Assembly: GCA_949878885.1 (NCBI GenBank)
Contig: CATLBN010000017.1
Coordinates: 1-41,100 of the forward strand
DNA: 41,100 bases
From: an uncultured Clostridia bacterium
GTDB taxonomy: Bacteria; Bacillota; Clostridia; Christensenellales; Borkfalkiaceae
Reading direction: 5' to 3'
Part shown: piece after piece, positions 17,236-25,492 of the stretch
How positions within the stretch are numbered: the first letter of the stretch is position 1
Layout: the number at the start of each line of letters is the position of its first letter
Notes under the pieces: model-generated
The model's input: the letters and a program-made list of their open reading frames with translations, nothing else
What the model was told of the DNA's origin: nothing
Database searches by the model: none
Position numbers and translations under genes: made by a program

Positions 17236-18051
17236 ATGTGGAGTGAATTTGCGGATAGAATAGAATATTTTTTTGTAGAAGCAATTAAAGAAAGTTACGT
17301 AGTTTATATTTTCGAACTTTTACTGTTTGCCGCAATTTTTTATTTTATATTTAAAGTGCTCAACAATAATAAAGCAGTCGGTTTTATTATTGCAAACGTA
17401 GTTGTAATACTTTTTGCTTCGTTTACGTTTGTCTTGGCAAAATTCGATGCCGAAATTTTTATTTTGATAATTTTTATGTATGCTCTTTTTGTATCAACCA
17501 TCTTCAATGCCGAAATAAAACGAATGTTTAACGGCTCGCACAAAAAGGCACATAAGGGCGAAAATCTTGCAGTATCCGGCGTGGAGTTTATTATAGAAGA
17601 AACGGTGCGCGCCGTTCAGAATATGTCAAAAAAAGACGTGGGAGCGCTTATTGTTCTTTCTAATAATAATCTTCCCGAAGGAATTGTGGAAAGCGGAACG
17701 GTTGTTAACGCGCAAATTTCTTCGGAAATGATAGAGGCGGTGTTTTATCCAAAAGCGCCTTTGCACGACGGAGCTATGATAATAGAAGGCGATAAAATAT
17801 ACGCCGCAGGCTGTTTTCTGCCGTTGAGTCAAAGCGACAATCTCCCTAAAGAAATGGGAAGCCGTCATCGCGCCGCAATAGGCGTAACCACCGTAGCAAA
17901 CGTAACGGTTATCGTTGTATCCGAAGAAACGGGTATTATTTCTATAGTAAAGAACGGCGCGGTAAAGAAAAAGTATGCAGACGCCGCAGATATTAAAAAC
18001 GCACTTTCCGATTATTATTGGACGGATTTAACGGCGGAGGGTAAATTATGA
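17236..18051 (+). CDS. cdaA: Diadenylate cyclase CdaA
   Basis: Makes c-di-AMP from two ATP at the membrane; c-di-AMP controls potassium and osmolyte homeostasis in Bacillota. 271 residues. Two or three membrane helices occupy residues about 20-95 (VVYIFELLLFAAIFYFIFKV and following). The DAC domain follows, with the catalytic DGA in LHDGAMII (about 175) and the ATP-binding RHR in SRHRAAIG (about 208). The stop overlaps the next tiny ORF as ATGA. In most Bacillota the order is cdaA-cdaR-glmM; here cdaR is reduced to a 35-residue ORF and glmM is absent. Confidence 0.95.
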   Translation: MWSEFADRIEYFFVEAIKESYVVYIFELLLFAAIFYFIFKVLNNNKAVGFIIANVVVILFASFTFVLAKFDAEIFILIIFMYALFVSTIFNAEIKRMFNGSHKKAHKGENLAVSGVEFIIEETVRAVQNMSKKDVGALIVLSNNNLPEGIVESGTVVNAQISSEMIEAVFYPKAPLHDGAMIIEGDKIYAAGCFLPLSQSDNLPKEMGSRHRAAIGVTTVANVTVIVVSEETGIISIVKNGAVKKKYADAADIKNALSDYYWTDLTAEGKL

Positions 18052-18155
18052 AAGATTTCGGTCGTTTTTTAAAAAATGTATTTGTTAAAAATTTTCCCAT
18101 TAAATTGCTTGCAGTAGTTCTTGCTGCGATTGTAGTTGTTTTAATTAACCTTTAA
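18048..18155 (+). CDS. 35-residue membrane peptide at the cdaR position (CdaR anchor-like)
   Basis: A tiny ORF starting at ATG 18048, overlapping the cdaA stop by four bases, with GGAGGG just upstream (18037-18042). The product has a basic N-terminus (MKDFGRFLKN), then NFPIKLLAVVLAAIVVVLIN, one membrane helix, and ends. The layout resembles the extreme N-terminus of CdaR/YbbR proteins (a KxLS-type cytoplasmic stretch plus one anchor), which normally continue into several extracellular YbbR repeats; none follow. The strong ribosome site and coupled start argue that it is translated. It could be a shrunken CdaR that still contacts the CdaA helices, or a decayed remnant. The terminator 60 bases downstream closes the operon. 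Confidence 0.65.
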   Translation: MKDFGRFLKNVFVKNFPIKLLAVVLAAIVVVLINL

Positions 18156-18213
18156 TTTAATTTTGTTGCGGTTAAGTTTGCAAAAATGCAATCTTAAAAA
18201 ATTTTAAACGTAA

Positions 18214-18266
18214 GCCCGAAAGCGTATTGCGCGAACGCGCTTTATATCTTTCGGGCAGTGTTTTTT
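18214..18266 (+). terminator. Rho-independent terminator after cdaA
   Basis: GCCCGAAAG (18214-18222) pairs with CTTTCGGGC (18248-18256). An inner GCGCG/CGCGC hairpin fills the loop and a T-run follows (18261-18266). Confidence 0.8.
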
Positions 18267-18411
18267 AAATTTAAAATAAACCTTAGATTTAATAAAAGAA
18301 TATACTGTAATAAAAGCACATATACCCAAACGCGCATTTGTCGCGCATTTTTGCCGCTATGCGTAAAATACCGTAAACTATAAACTCAAAGAGAGAAGAT
18401 TAATAAACATT

Positions 18412-19731
18412 ATGGCAGTAAAAGTTTGTAAATTCGGCGGAACTTCTATGGCGGACGGCAACGTCATAAGCAACGTAAAAAAAATAATCGAAAGCGACGC
18501 CGAGCGCCGTTTTATAGTTGTGTCCGCTCCCGGTAAAAGATATTCGCAAGACGTAAAAGTTACCGATTTGTTATATGCGTGCCACCAAAAACTTTTAGAA
18601 GACGGCACTTGCAAACAGGCGTTTTCGGCTGTTCGTTCAAGATTCCAAAATATTGTAAAAGAGCTGAATCTCGATTTCGACATTAATTCCGTACTTGACG
18701 AAACCGAACGGAGAATAGAACAGGAAAAAAGCGAAGATTTTACCGCTTCGCGCGGAGAATATCTTTGCGCACGCATAGTTGCCGAAGCTCTTAATGCGCA
18801 GTTTATAGATTCGGAAGACGTTATTTTCTTCGATTCGGATTGCTCTTTTGACGACAAATCGTCTTATAAAGCAATTTCTGCCGCGGTTTCAGGCGTAAAA
18901 CTCGCTGTTTTTCCCGGATTTTACGGAAAAGACGCAAACGGTAAAGTTAAAACTTTTTCGCGCGGAGGTTCCGATATTTCAGGCGCAATAGTAGCGCGCG
19001 CGGTAAATGCAACGCTGTATGAAAATTGGACCGACGTATCGGGTTTTCTGGCTTGCGACCCGCGGATAGTAGATTCGCCAAAAAATATAAAAACCATTTC
19101 TTACAGGGAATTACGGGAATTAAGTTATATGGGGGCTAATGTTTTGCACGCCGATTCCATATTTCCCGTCCGTACCGCAAATATTCCCATCCGCATTAAA
19201 AACACGTTCCGCCCCGAAGACGAGGGAACTCTCATATGTCCGGTATCAAGGTATTCTCCGGCAGGGTCAACCGTTACGGGAATTGCAGGTAAAAAGAATT
19301 TTACGGTAATTTTTATAGAAAAATCGCTTATGAACTCCGAAGTCGGCTTTATATCCAAAGTGCTGGACGTTGTTGCGGAAGAAGGAATTCCCGTCGAACA
19401 TATTCCTTCGGGTATAGACACAATGTCGCTGGTTATTGCCAGCGACCAACTTGAAGGCGGCAAGTTGGAGAGGGTTTTGGAACGTATTAAGATTGCCGTG
19501 GAACCGGATATTATGCGCGTTATAGAAAATATTGCGTTAATTGCAACCGTAGGACACGGTATGTCGTCGTCGGTCGGCACAAGCGCAAAACTTTTCAATT
19601 CCATCGCCGCCGCCGAAATAAACGTTAAAATGATAGACCAGGGTTCAAGCGAAATTAATATTATCGTCGGAGTAAAGAATTGCGATTACGAAAAGTGTAT
19701 TAAAGCAATTTATAACGGTTTTTTTAAGTAA
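18412..19731 (+). CDS. lysC: Aspartate kinase
   Basis: First step of the aspartate family pathway (Lys, Thr, Met, diaminopimelate): phosphorylates aspartate. 439 residues, a monofunctional class. The N-terminal VCKFGGTSMADG is the diagnostic KFGGTS motif; FSRGGSDISGAIVARAV is the substrate-binding segment. Two ACT domains occupy about residues 290-439, including VGFISKVLDVVAEEGIPVEH and SAKLFNSIAAAEINVKMI, so feedback inhibition by a pathway amino acid is expected. It is flanked by a terminator upstream and a 32-base gap downstream. The 145-base leader contains no lysine riboswitch that I can recognise. The ribosome site is weak (AGAGAG region). Confidence 0.93.
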   Translation: MAVKVCKFGGTSMADGNVISNVKKIIESDAERRFIVVSAPGKRYSQDVKVTDLLYACHQKLLEDGTCKQAFSAVRSRFQNIVKELNLDFDINSVLDETERRIEQEKSEDFTASRGEYLCARIVAEALNAQFIDSEDVIFFDSDCSFDDKSSYKAISAAVSGVKLAVFPGFYGKDANGKVKTFSRGGSDISGAIVARAVNATLYENWTDVSGFLACDPRIVDSPKNIKTISYRELRELSYMGANVLHADSIFPVRTANIPIRIKNTFRPEDEGTLICPVSRYSPAGSTVTGIAGKKNFTVIFIEKSLMNSEVGFISKVLDVVAEEGIPVEHIPSGIDTMSLVIASDQLEGGKLERVLERIKIAVEPDIMRVIENIALIATVGHGMSSSVGTSAKLFNSIAAAEINVKMIDQGSSEINIIVGVKNCDYEKCIKAIYNGFFK

Positions 19732-19763
19732 GCTTTAAAATACGTATAACGGTTTGGTAAATT

Positions 19764-20786
19764 ATGAAACGTAAGAGGAAACTGCCGCGCGGGCTGTTAA
19801 TATCTGTAATTACGGCAGCATTGGTTTGTATTTCAGCCGTTTCCGTTTTAATTGCAAATATTTTTATACCCGTAAAATACCTTTCGGCATACATAAATTT
19901 TACCGCCGACGAACGGACCGAGGGAAATTTAAGAATAAGATTTATTAACGTTGGATACGGCGACAGTACTTTTATAGAATTTCCCGACGGAAAAACCGCT
20001 TTGATTGACGCAGGTAACGGCAGCCGCGCAAATACTCTTAAAATATTAAAATTATTAAACCGCAGTAAAATACAGAAGATAGACTATTTAATATGTTCTT
20101 CCGTTAGGTCGGAGCGGTGCGGCGGACTTGCCGAAATTGTTAAGTATAAGCAAATCGGCAAAATATTTATGCCGTACTGCGTTGTTACAAACATAAACGA
20201 AGGTTACCGCAAATTCCATAAGCAAGCTGAAAAAGCAAAGTCGGACGGAGTAGAAGTTGAATTTTGCGAGTACGGCGCCGGAGTGTTTTTATCCGAATAC
20301 CAACTTTGTTTTCTTGCGCCTTCTCCTCATACAAAGCCCGAAGGCGAGTATGCTCAAATGAACAAAAATCCTACTTATGAAAACGTTTGCAATGCGTCTG
20401 CCTTAATTTATCTTAGGTGCGGCGGAGCCGAATTTTTATTTTGCGGCGACGTCGGAGAAAGTGTTTACGAACGGCTGACGGAAAGCTATTATCTGAACGG
20501 CGAATTCGATATGGGCGGCGTAAAAATAAACATAAATAATATCGACGTAGTAAAGATAGGCAATCACGGCGCGGCAAACGCGGCTTATGCGCCGTTTTAC
20601 GATATAATTTCGCCAAAAACGGCAATACTTTCAGTCGGAGAAAACGCACGCGGATACCCCGAATTGGAAGCCATTGCAACCGTTCAAAATAAAGTATCGG
20701 ACAAGCTGTACCGTACGGATAAAGACGGTACCGTAACGGTTATTTTGGAAAACGGCAAGTTAAACGTATCAAAGGAGAAAGAATGA
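19764..20786 (+). CDS. Membrane-anchored ComEC-type metallo-beta-lactamase-fold protein lacking metal ligands
   Basis: A 340-residue protein with one N-terminal membrane segment (about residues 10-35) followed by an extracellular MBL fold resembling the C-terminal domain of ComEC. RFINVGYGDSTFIEFPDGKT and ALIDAGNG match the family. The expected HxHxDH metal site, which should follow IDYLICS, reads SVRSERCGG, so its His and Asp ligands are replaced. The usual HHG near the C-terminal half is NHG, and the terminal GHP-like His is GYP. The Asp in FCGDVGE is kept. It therefore looks like a catalytically dead member, perhaps a binding protein. The last four bases overlap aroC (ATGA), an odd partner. 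Fold confident; function unknown. Confidence 0.82.
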   Translation: MKRKRKLPRGLLISVITAALVCISAVSVLIANIFIPVKYLSAYINFTADERTEGNLRIRFINVGYGDSTFIEFPDGKTALIDAGNGSRANTLKILKLLNRSKIQKIDYLICSSVRSERCGGLAEIVKYKQIGKIFMPYCVVTNINEGYRKFHKQAEKAKSDGVEVEFCEYGAGVFLSEYQLCFLAPSPHTKPEGEYAQMNKNPTYENVCNASALIYLRCGGAEFLFCGDVGESVYERLTESYYLNGEFDMGGVKININNIDVVKIGNHGAANAAYAPFYDIISPKTAILSVGENARGYPELEAIATVQNKVSDKLYRTDKDGTVTVILENGKLNVSKEKE

Positions 20787-21907
20787 AGCTTACCACGGCA
20801 GGAGAATCTCACGGTAAACAACTGATAGGAATAATAGAGGGTATGCCTTCTAATCTTAAAATCGATATCAATGAAATAGATGAGTATTTGGCGCTTCGTC
20901 AAGGCGGATACGGCAGGGGCGCAAGACAGAAAATCGAAAGCGACAGAGTGGAAATTTTAAGCGGCGTACGCAATAAGCTTACTCTCGGCAGTCCTATTGC
21001 TTTTACCGTTAAAAATAAAGATTACGAAAATTGGCGCGCATATATGGCGCCCGAAGGGTGCGACGTAACCGAAAAAACGGTTACAAAAGTACGTCCCGGA
21101 CACGCGGATTTAACCGGACTTTTAAAATACGGACAAACCGACGCCAGAAATATTTTGGAAAGAGCAAGTGCGCGTGAGACTGCAATAAGAGTAGCCGCAG
21201 GCAGTATTGCCCGTACGTATTTAAAGGCTTTGGGAATAGATATTTGCGGTTACGTAGTAGGCGTGTGCGGAGTGATTGACCCCCGAATATATGCGTTTGA
21301 ACAGCTTAAAGCTGCAAAAAAAGAACCGCTTTATATGTTGGATAAAAAATTGCAAAGCAGCGCTTGCGCGTTTTTGGATAAATTGAAAGCAGAAGGCGAC
21401 ACCGCAGGCGGTTTGATAGAAATAAGAGTCAAAGGTTTAAAAAGCGGCTTCGGCAGCTGTATGGAATATTCTAAAAAATTGGACGCTTTGCTTTGCGGCG
21501 CAATTATGAGCGTGCAGGCTATAAAGGGCGTGGAAATAGGATTGGGCTTTCAATGCGCAAATTTGTGCGGAAGCAAAGTTCACGACGAAATTTATTATAA
21601 CGGCAGTTTTTACCGCAAAACCAACAATGCCGGCGGAATAGAAGGCGGTATGTCAAACGGAGAGGAAATAGTTCTCCGCGCGGCTATGAAGCCTATTCCT
21701 ACGCTTATGAAGGGGCTTAATACGGTTGATTTTATAACCAAAGAACCCGTTAAAGCCGCAAGCGAAAGAAGCGACGTTGCGGCAATTTGCGCGGCTGAAA
21801 TAATTTTGGAAAGCGTAACGGCTTTTGCACTTGCAGAAGCCGTGTCCGAGCGGTTGGGCGGCGACAATATGGACCAAGTATTAAAGCGTTACGCCGATTT
21901 GAGGTAA
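20783..21907 (+). CDS. aroC: Chorismate synthase
   Basis: Last step of the shikimate pathway, 5-enolpyruvylshikimate-3-phosphate to chorismate using reduced FMN. 374 residues. Signature blocks are all present: GESHGKQLIGIIEGMPS, RPGHADLTGLLKYGQTDARN, ERASARETAIRVAAGSIA and NAGGIEGGMSNGEEIVLRAA. AAGGAG lies 8 bases before the ATG, which overlaps the preceding MBL-like gene. It leads a compact block aroC-aroB-aroE-aroQ-aroK, each gene overlapping or separated by only a few bases. Confidence 0.96.
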   Translation: MKLTTAGESHGKQLIGIIEGMPSNLKIDINEIDEYLALRQGGYGRGARQKIESDRVEILSGVRNKLTLGSPIAFTVKNKDYENWRAYMAPEGCDVTEKTVTKVRPGHADLTGLLKYGQTDARNILERASARETAIRVAAGSIARTYLKALGIDICGYVVGVCGVIDPRIYAFEQLKAAKKEPLYMLDKKLQSSACAFLDKLKAEGDTAGGLIEIRVKGLKSGFGSCMEYSKKLDALLCGAIMSVQAIKGVEIGLGFQCANLCGSKVHDEIYYNGSFYRKTNNAGGIEGGMSNGEEIVLRAAMKPIPTLMKGLNTVDFITKEPVKAASERSDVAAICAAEIILESVTAFALAEAVSERLGGDNMDQVLKRYADLR

Positions 21908-21910
21908 AAT

Positions 21911-22963
21911 ATGCAAGAAATTCATCTTACAGCCCAATCGCATAACAGCGTTATAAGGTGCGGACAAGGCGTTTTTGAAACTTATGCGCCCAAATATAAA
22001 GAAGGTCAGTTTTTTATAGTTACCGATTCAAACGTTTTTGCGCTTTACAGACATTTGCTTTGGGAAACTTTCGGCATAAATATTAATATAAAAATTTTGC
22101 CTGCCGGCGAAAAAAGCAAAACACATAAATATCTTTTTGAAATTTTAAAAGAAATGCTCAACTGCGGAATGCGCCGCAACTGTACTGTTATTGCTTTCGG
22201 CGGCGGTGTGGTGGGAGATATAGCAGGGCTTGCCGCGGCGCTTTATATGCGCGGCGTTAACCTTGTGCAAATTCCCACAACTCTGCTTGCGCAGGTAGAC
22301 AGCTCCGTGGGCGGCAAAACCGCGGTTGATATGTGCGGAGTTAAAAACGTTATAGGCACTTTTTATCAACCGCAGGAAGTATTGGCTGACCCGCGCTTTT
22401 TGGAAACGCTGCCCGAAAAAGAAATACGCTGCGGACTGGGCGAAATTGTTAAGTACGGCGCGTTGGACGGCGGCATTTTTGCAAAGCTTACGGAAAATAA
22501 AAACAATTTAAAAGACTTGCGGTTTTTATCCGAAATTATTTACCGCTGCATAGCGCATAAAGCCAAGGTAGTAAAAGACGACGAGCGCGACTTAAACGGT
22601 TTAAGAAAAACGCTCAATATGGGGCACTCTACGGGGCACGCTTTGGAACTGTATTACGGCAAAAAATCGCACGGGGAATACGTGCTTATCGGTATGTATT
22701 TTGAGTTGTTTATTGCCCGAAAGTTAGGCATATGCACGGGGCAATACGCGGAAGAACTTAAAAGTTTGATATTATCGGTAATTAAAAAGATACCTTATTA
22801 TGCCGACTTGGAAAAAGCCGCAGATTATGCAAAGTTCGATAAAAAGAACAACGACGAAAAGATTTCTTTAATTGTTCCTAAGGCGTTGGGAGAGAGTACG
22901 GAAATTAAACTCGGTTTAGAAGAATACGTTAAACTTTTAAAAGAATGCGGAGGCGGTTTATGA
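21911..22963 (+). CDS. aroB: 3-dehydroquinate synthase
   Basis: Cyclises DAHP to 3-dehydroquinate, the second step of the shikimate pathway; NAD and zinc dependent. 350 residues. The NAD-binding segment AFGGGVVGDIAGLAAALYMR and the downstream IPTTLLAQVDSSVGGKTAVD are diagnostic; metal ligands include H in LNMGHSTGHALE and the following H of SHGEYV. It starts 3 bases after aroC and ends overlapping aroE by ATGA. Confidence 0.96.
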   Translation: MQEIHLTAQSHNSVIRCGQGVFETYAPKYKEGQFFIVTDSNVFALYRHLLWETFGININIKILPAGEKSKTHKYLFEILKEMLNCGMRRNCTVIAFGGGVVGDIAGLAAALYMRGVNLVQIPTTLLAQVDSSVGGKTAVDMCGVKNVIGTFYQPQEVLADPRFLETLPEKEIRCGLGEIVKYGALDGGIFAKLTENKNNLKDLRFLSEIIYRCIAHKAKVVKDDERDLNGLRKTLNMGHSTGHALELYYGKKSHGEYVLIGMYFELFIARKLGICTGQYAEELKSLILSVIKKIPYYADLEKAADYAKFDKKNNDEKISLIVPKALGESTEIKLGLEEYVKLLKECGGGL

Positions 22964-23763
22964 TTAAATACCGTTTGGCGGTAATAGGCAAAGACGTTTC
23001 AAAATCCGACAGCCCTAAAATGCACGCATTTATTGCGGAAAAATTAGGATACGAAATAGAGTATAGTAAAATTTCCGTCGCAGAAGATAAGTTTGAAAGC
23101 TGCGTAGAAAAATATTTTTCCGAACTTGACGGGTTTAACGTAACAATTCCGTTTAAAATAAGCGTTATACCTCATCTTAAAAAACTTTTGGGCGACGCTG
23201 TGGAATTCGGCGCGGTAAATACCGTAAAATGCAGCAGCCGCTTAGGGTATAATACCGACGGCGAAGGTTTTTCGCTTATGCTTAAAAACGCCGGTATAAA
23301 CGTAAACGGACGCGACGTTTTGTTGCTCGGCGCGGGCGGCGCAGGCAGAAGCGTTGCAAAAAAATTGTGCGATTTGGGCGCAAAAGTTTATATTTACGAT
23401 AGAAATTTACAAAACGCAAATGCGGTTGCAAACGCGTTTCCCCCCGTAATATGCCTTAATCAACTTGAAATGCGCAAATATTTTGCAATTATTAACGCTA
23501 CGGGTATCGGAATGCACAATACGGAAGGAATTTCTCCCGTAGACGGTAATTTGCTAAATCTATGTTCTGTTGCAATAGATTTGATTTATGTTCCCAAACA
23601 GAGTGAATTTTTAAAAATTGCGGAAAGCTTGGGCAAAAAAACCTTAAACGGCAGTGCAATGCTGTTTTATCAGGCATACTTTGCCGACTGTATATATTTC
23701 GGACTTGAACCAAACGACGAAACGGCAAAAAAGCTGTTTGAAGAATATTCCAAGGAGTTTTGA
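22960..23763 (+). CDS. aroE: Shikimate dehydrogenase
   Basis: NADPH-dependent reduction of 3-dehydroshikimate. 267 residues. The substrate-binding KSDSPKMHAF (about residues 15-24), NVTIPFK with the catalytic Lys, YNTDGEGF and the dinucleotide loop LLGAGGAGRSVA are all visible. The start at 22960 is chosen because GGAGG (22949-22953) is 6 bases upstream and because it makes the ATGA overlap with aroB; the in-frame ATG at 22945 is rejected. AAGGAG inside its end serves aroQ. Confidence 0.95.
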   Translation: MIKYRLAVIGKDVSKSDSPKMHAFIAEKLGYEIEYSKISVAEDKFESCVEKYFSELDGFNVTIPFKISVIPHLKKLLGDAVEFGAVNTVKCSSRLGYNTDGEGFSLMLKNAGINVNGRDVLLLGAGGAGRSVAKKLCDLGAKVYIYDRNLQNANAVANAFPPVICLNQLEMRKYFAIINATGIGMHNTEGISPVDGNLLNLCSVAIDLIYVPKQSEFLKIAESLGKKTLNGSAMLFYQAYFADCIYFGLEPNDETAKKLFEEYSKEF

Positions 23764-23767
23764 ATTT

Positions 23768-24187
23768 ATGAAACTGTTAATTTTAAACGGTGTAAATCTT
23801 AATATGACGGGCGTAAGAGAGAAAGACGTTTACGGTACGCAAACTCTTGAAGATATAAACTTAGAATTAACCAATCGTTTTAAAAACTGCGAATTCGAAT
23901 TTTATCAAAGCAATATAGAAGGCGATCTTTGCGGCAGAATTCAGTGTGCGGAAAAGCTTGGATTCGACGGAATTGTTTTAAACGCAGGCGCTTTCACTCA
24001 CTACAGTTACGCTCTGCGCGACGCTATTGCGTCGGTTACGGTGCCCGTAGTCGAAGTGCATATGTCAAACGTACACTCGCGCGAGGAGTTCAGGCGTAAA
24101 TCCGTAATTTCGGAAGTGTGCCGCGGCGTTATATGCGGTTTCGGAAAAAACAGCTATTTTTTGGCGGTTGAGAGTTTTAATTTATGA
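23768..24187 (+). CDS. aroQ: Type II 3-dehydroquinate dehydratase
   Basis: Dehydrates 3-dehydroquinate to 3-dehydroshikimate. 139 residues, dodecameric family. LILNGVNLNMTGVREKDVYG is the N-terminal block with the catalytic Tyr at its end; LNAGAFTHYSYALRDAI and EVHMSNVHSREEFR carry the substrate-binding Asn and His. AAGGAG at 23752-23757 lies ten bases before the ATG. It overlaps aroK by ATGA. Confidence 0.95.
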   Translation: MKLLILNGVNLNMTGVREKDVYGTQTLEDINLELTNRFKNCEFEFYQSNIEGDLCGRIQCAEKLGFDGIVLNAGAFTHYSYALRDAIASVTVPVVEVHMSNVHSREEFRRKSVISEVCRGVICGFGKNSYFLAVESFNL

Positions 24188-24687
24188 ACGTTATTTTAAC
24201 GGGAATGCCGGCAAGCGGAAAAACTACGGTTTCCAAACTGCTATCCGAAAAACTTAATTTAAAGCTTGTGGATACCGATGAAGAAATTGTTAAAAAATAC
24301 GGCGCGATATGCGATATTTTTGCAACGCTTGGGGAGCCGGCTTTCAGAAATATGGAAACCGAAGTTGTTAGAAACGTTTGCGCGCAAAGCGGACTTGTGG
24401 TTTCCACGGGCGGAGGTTGCGTGTTGCGCGCCGAAAACGTAGAGTTATTTAAAAATTCCGGCAAAATAGTTTATCTTCTCGCCGATTTGCAAACGCTTAC
24501 GGAACGCGTTAAAAACGATAATACGCGTCCGCTTATATCGGGCGACAGTGCAGTCAAGCTTGAAAAGCTGCTTAAAGAGCGGTCGCCGATTTACGAAGCC
24601 TGTGCCGATTTCACTGTTGATACAAACGGCAAATCGCCTAAGGAAATAGTTGAAAATATTTGTAAGCTATTAGGATATAATTTATGA
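24184..24687 (+). CDS. aroK: Shikimate kinase
   Basis: Phosphorylates shikimate with ATP. 167 residues, normal length. P-loop GMPASGKTTVSKLLS (residues 6-20), DTDEEI with the Mg/shikimate-binding Asp, STGGGCVLR shikimate-binding loop, and TRPLISGD lid region. Both ends overlap neighbours by ATGA. The gene for the next step, EPSP synthase (aroA), and a DAHP synthase are not in the window. Confidence 0.95.
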   Translation: MNVILTGMPASGKTTVSKLLSEKLNLKLVDTDEEIVKKYGAICDIFATLGEPAFRNMETEVVRNVCAQSGLVVSTGGGCVLRAENVELFKNSGKIVYLLADLQTLTERVKNDNTRPLISGDSAVKLEKLLKERSPIYEACADFTVDTNGKSPKEIVENICKLLGYNL

Positions 24688-25409
24688 AAACTGCGCTTAT
24701 TACAGGCGGAACAAAAGGTATAGGCAAAGCGATTGCGCTAAAATTTTTGCAAAGCGGTTACGAAGTGGTTTTAAACTACCGCAGCGACGAAGCCGCCGCG
24801 CTTGCCGCACAGGAAGAATTTAATATGCAGGGCTACTGTCCTGTGCTGCTCCGCGCCGATGTTTCCGATGAACAGCAGGTAAGAAGTATGTTCAGGGAGT
24901 TTTTTTCTATTTACGATAAACTCGACGTTCTTGTAAACAATGCCGGCATTTCGCGCATAAAAGTTATTCAAGATACAACTTTGGGCGATTGGAATGCAAT
25001 TTTCGATACTAATATAAAAAGCATATTTTTAACCTGCCGCGAAGTTGCGGATAAAATGATTTTCAACGGCGGCGGTTCTATCATAAACGTAGCTTCTATT
25101 TGGGGCGAGGTGGGCGCAAGCTGCGAAGTTGCTTATTCGGCTTCCAAAGGGGCGGTTATCGCTTTTACCAAGGCGCTTGCAAAAGAACTTGCTCCGTCTA
25201 ACGTGCGTGTAAACTGCGTATCTCCGGGAGTTATCGATACCGAAATGAATTCGCATTTAAGCGCGGAGGAAACGGAGGAGCTTATTTCGGCTATACCTAT
25301 GGGAAGGATAGGCGCGCCGGAAGACGTTGCCGAAGTTTGTTTAAGTTTAGCGGAGTGCGCTTACGTTACGGGAGAGGTGCTTTCGGTCGGCGGCGGATTT
25401 TCGAAATAA
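24684..25409 (+). CDS. Short-chain dehydrogenase/reductase, FabG-like
   Basis: A 241-residue classical SDR. TGGTKGIG (residues 7-14) binds NAD(P)H, NNAG follows near residue 87, and the active site shows INVASIWGE (Ser region) and YSASKGAV (Tyr and Lys). The sequence is close to 3-oxoacyl-ACP reductase, but it ends the shikimate block, overlapping aroK by ATGA, rather than sitting with fab genes. It may be a genuine FabG in an unusual place or a reductase for another keto substrate. Family certain, substrate uncertain. Confidence 0.85.
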   Translation: MKTALITGGTKGIGKAIALKFLQSGYEVVLNYRSDEAAALAAQEEFNMQGYCPVLLRADVSDEQQVRSMFREFFSIYDKLDVLVNNAGISRIKVIQDTTLGDWNAIFDTNIKSIFLTCREVADKMIFNGGGSIINVASIWGEVGASCEVAYSASKGAVIAFTKALAKELAPSNVRVNCVSPGVIDTEMNSHLSAEETEELISAIPMGRIGAPEDVAEVCLSLAECAYVTGEVLSVGGGFSK

Positions 25410-25411
25410 AT

Positions 25412-25458
25412 AAAATTGTATTATTTTTTACAAAAAAAAGCATTTTACAATTTTTTTT
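25412..25458 (+). terminator. Possible weak terminator after the aro-SDR block
   Basis: AAAATTGTA (25412-25420) can pair with TACAATTTT (25446-25454), followed by a T-run to 25458. The stem is AT-rich and the loop is 25 bases, so termination would be partial at best. Confidence 0.35.
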
Positions 25459-25492
25459 CGTATTATTAAACAGTAAGTATAAGGAAGGAAGT

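Noticed and set aside
18267-18411. Possible lysine riboswitch before aspartate kinase
   Set aside because: The gap after the upstream terminator is about 145 bases and shows none of the conserved lysine-riboswitch core. Only a short CGCGCATTT direct repeat (18331-18339 and 18342-18350) is present.
25337-25492. Longer N-terminus for the dgt product
   Set aside because: It would overlap the SDR gene by 70 bases and add a hydrophobic stretch unlike Dgt; ATG 25493 has a good SD.
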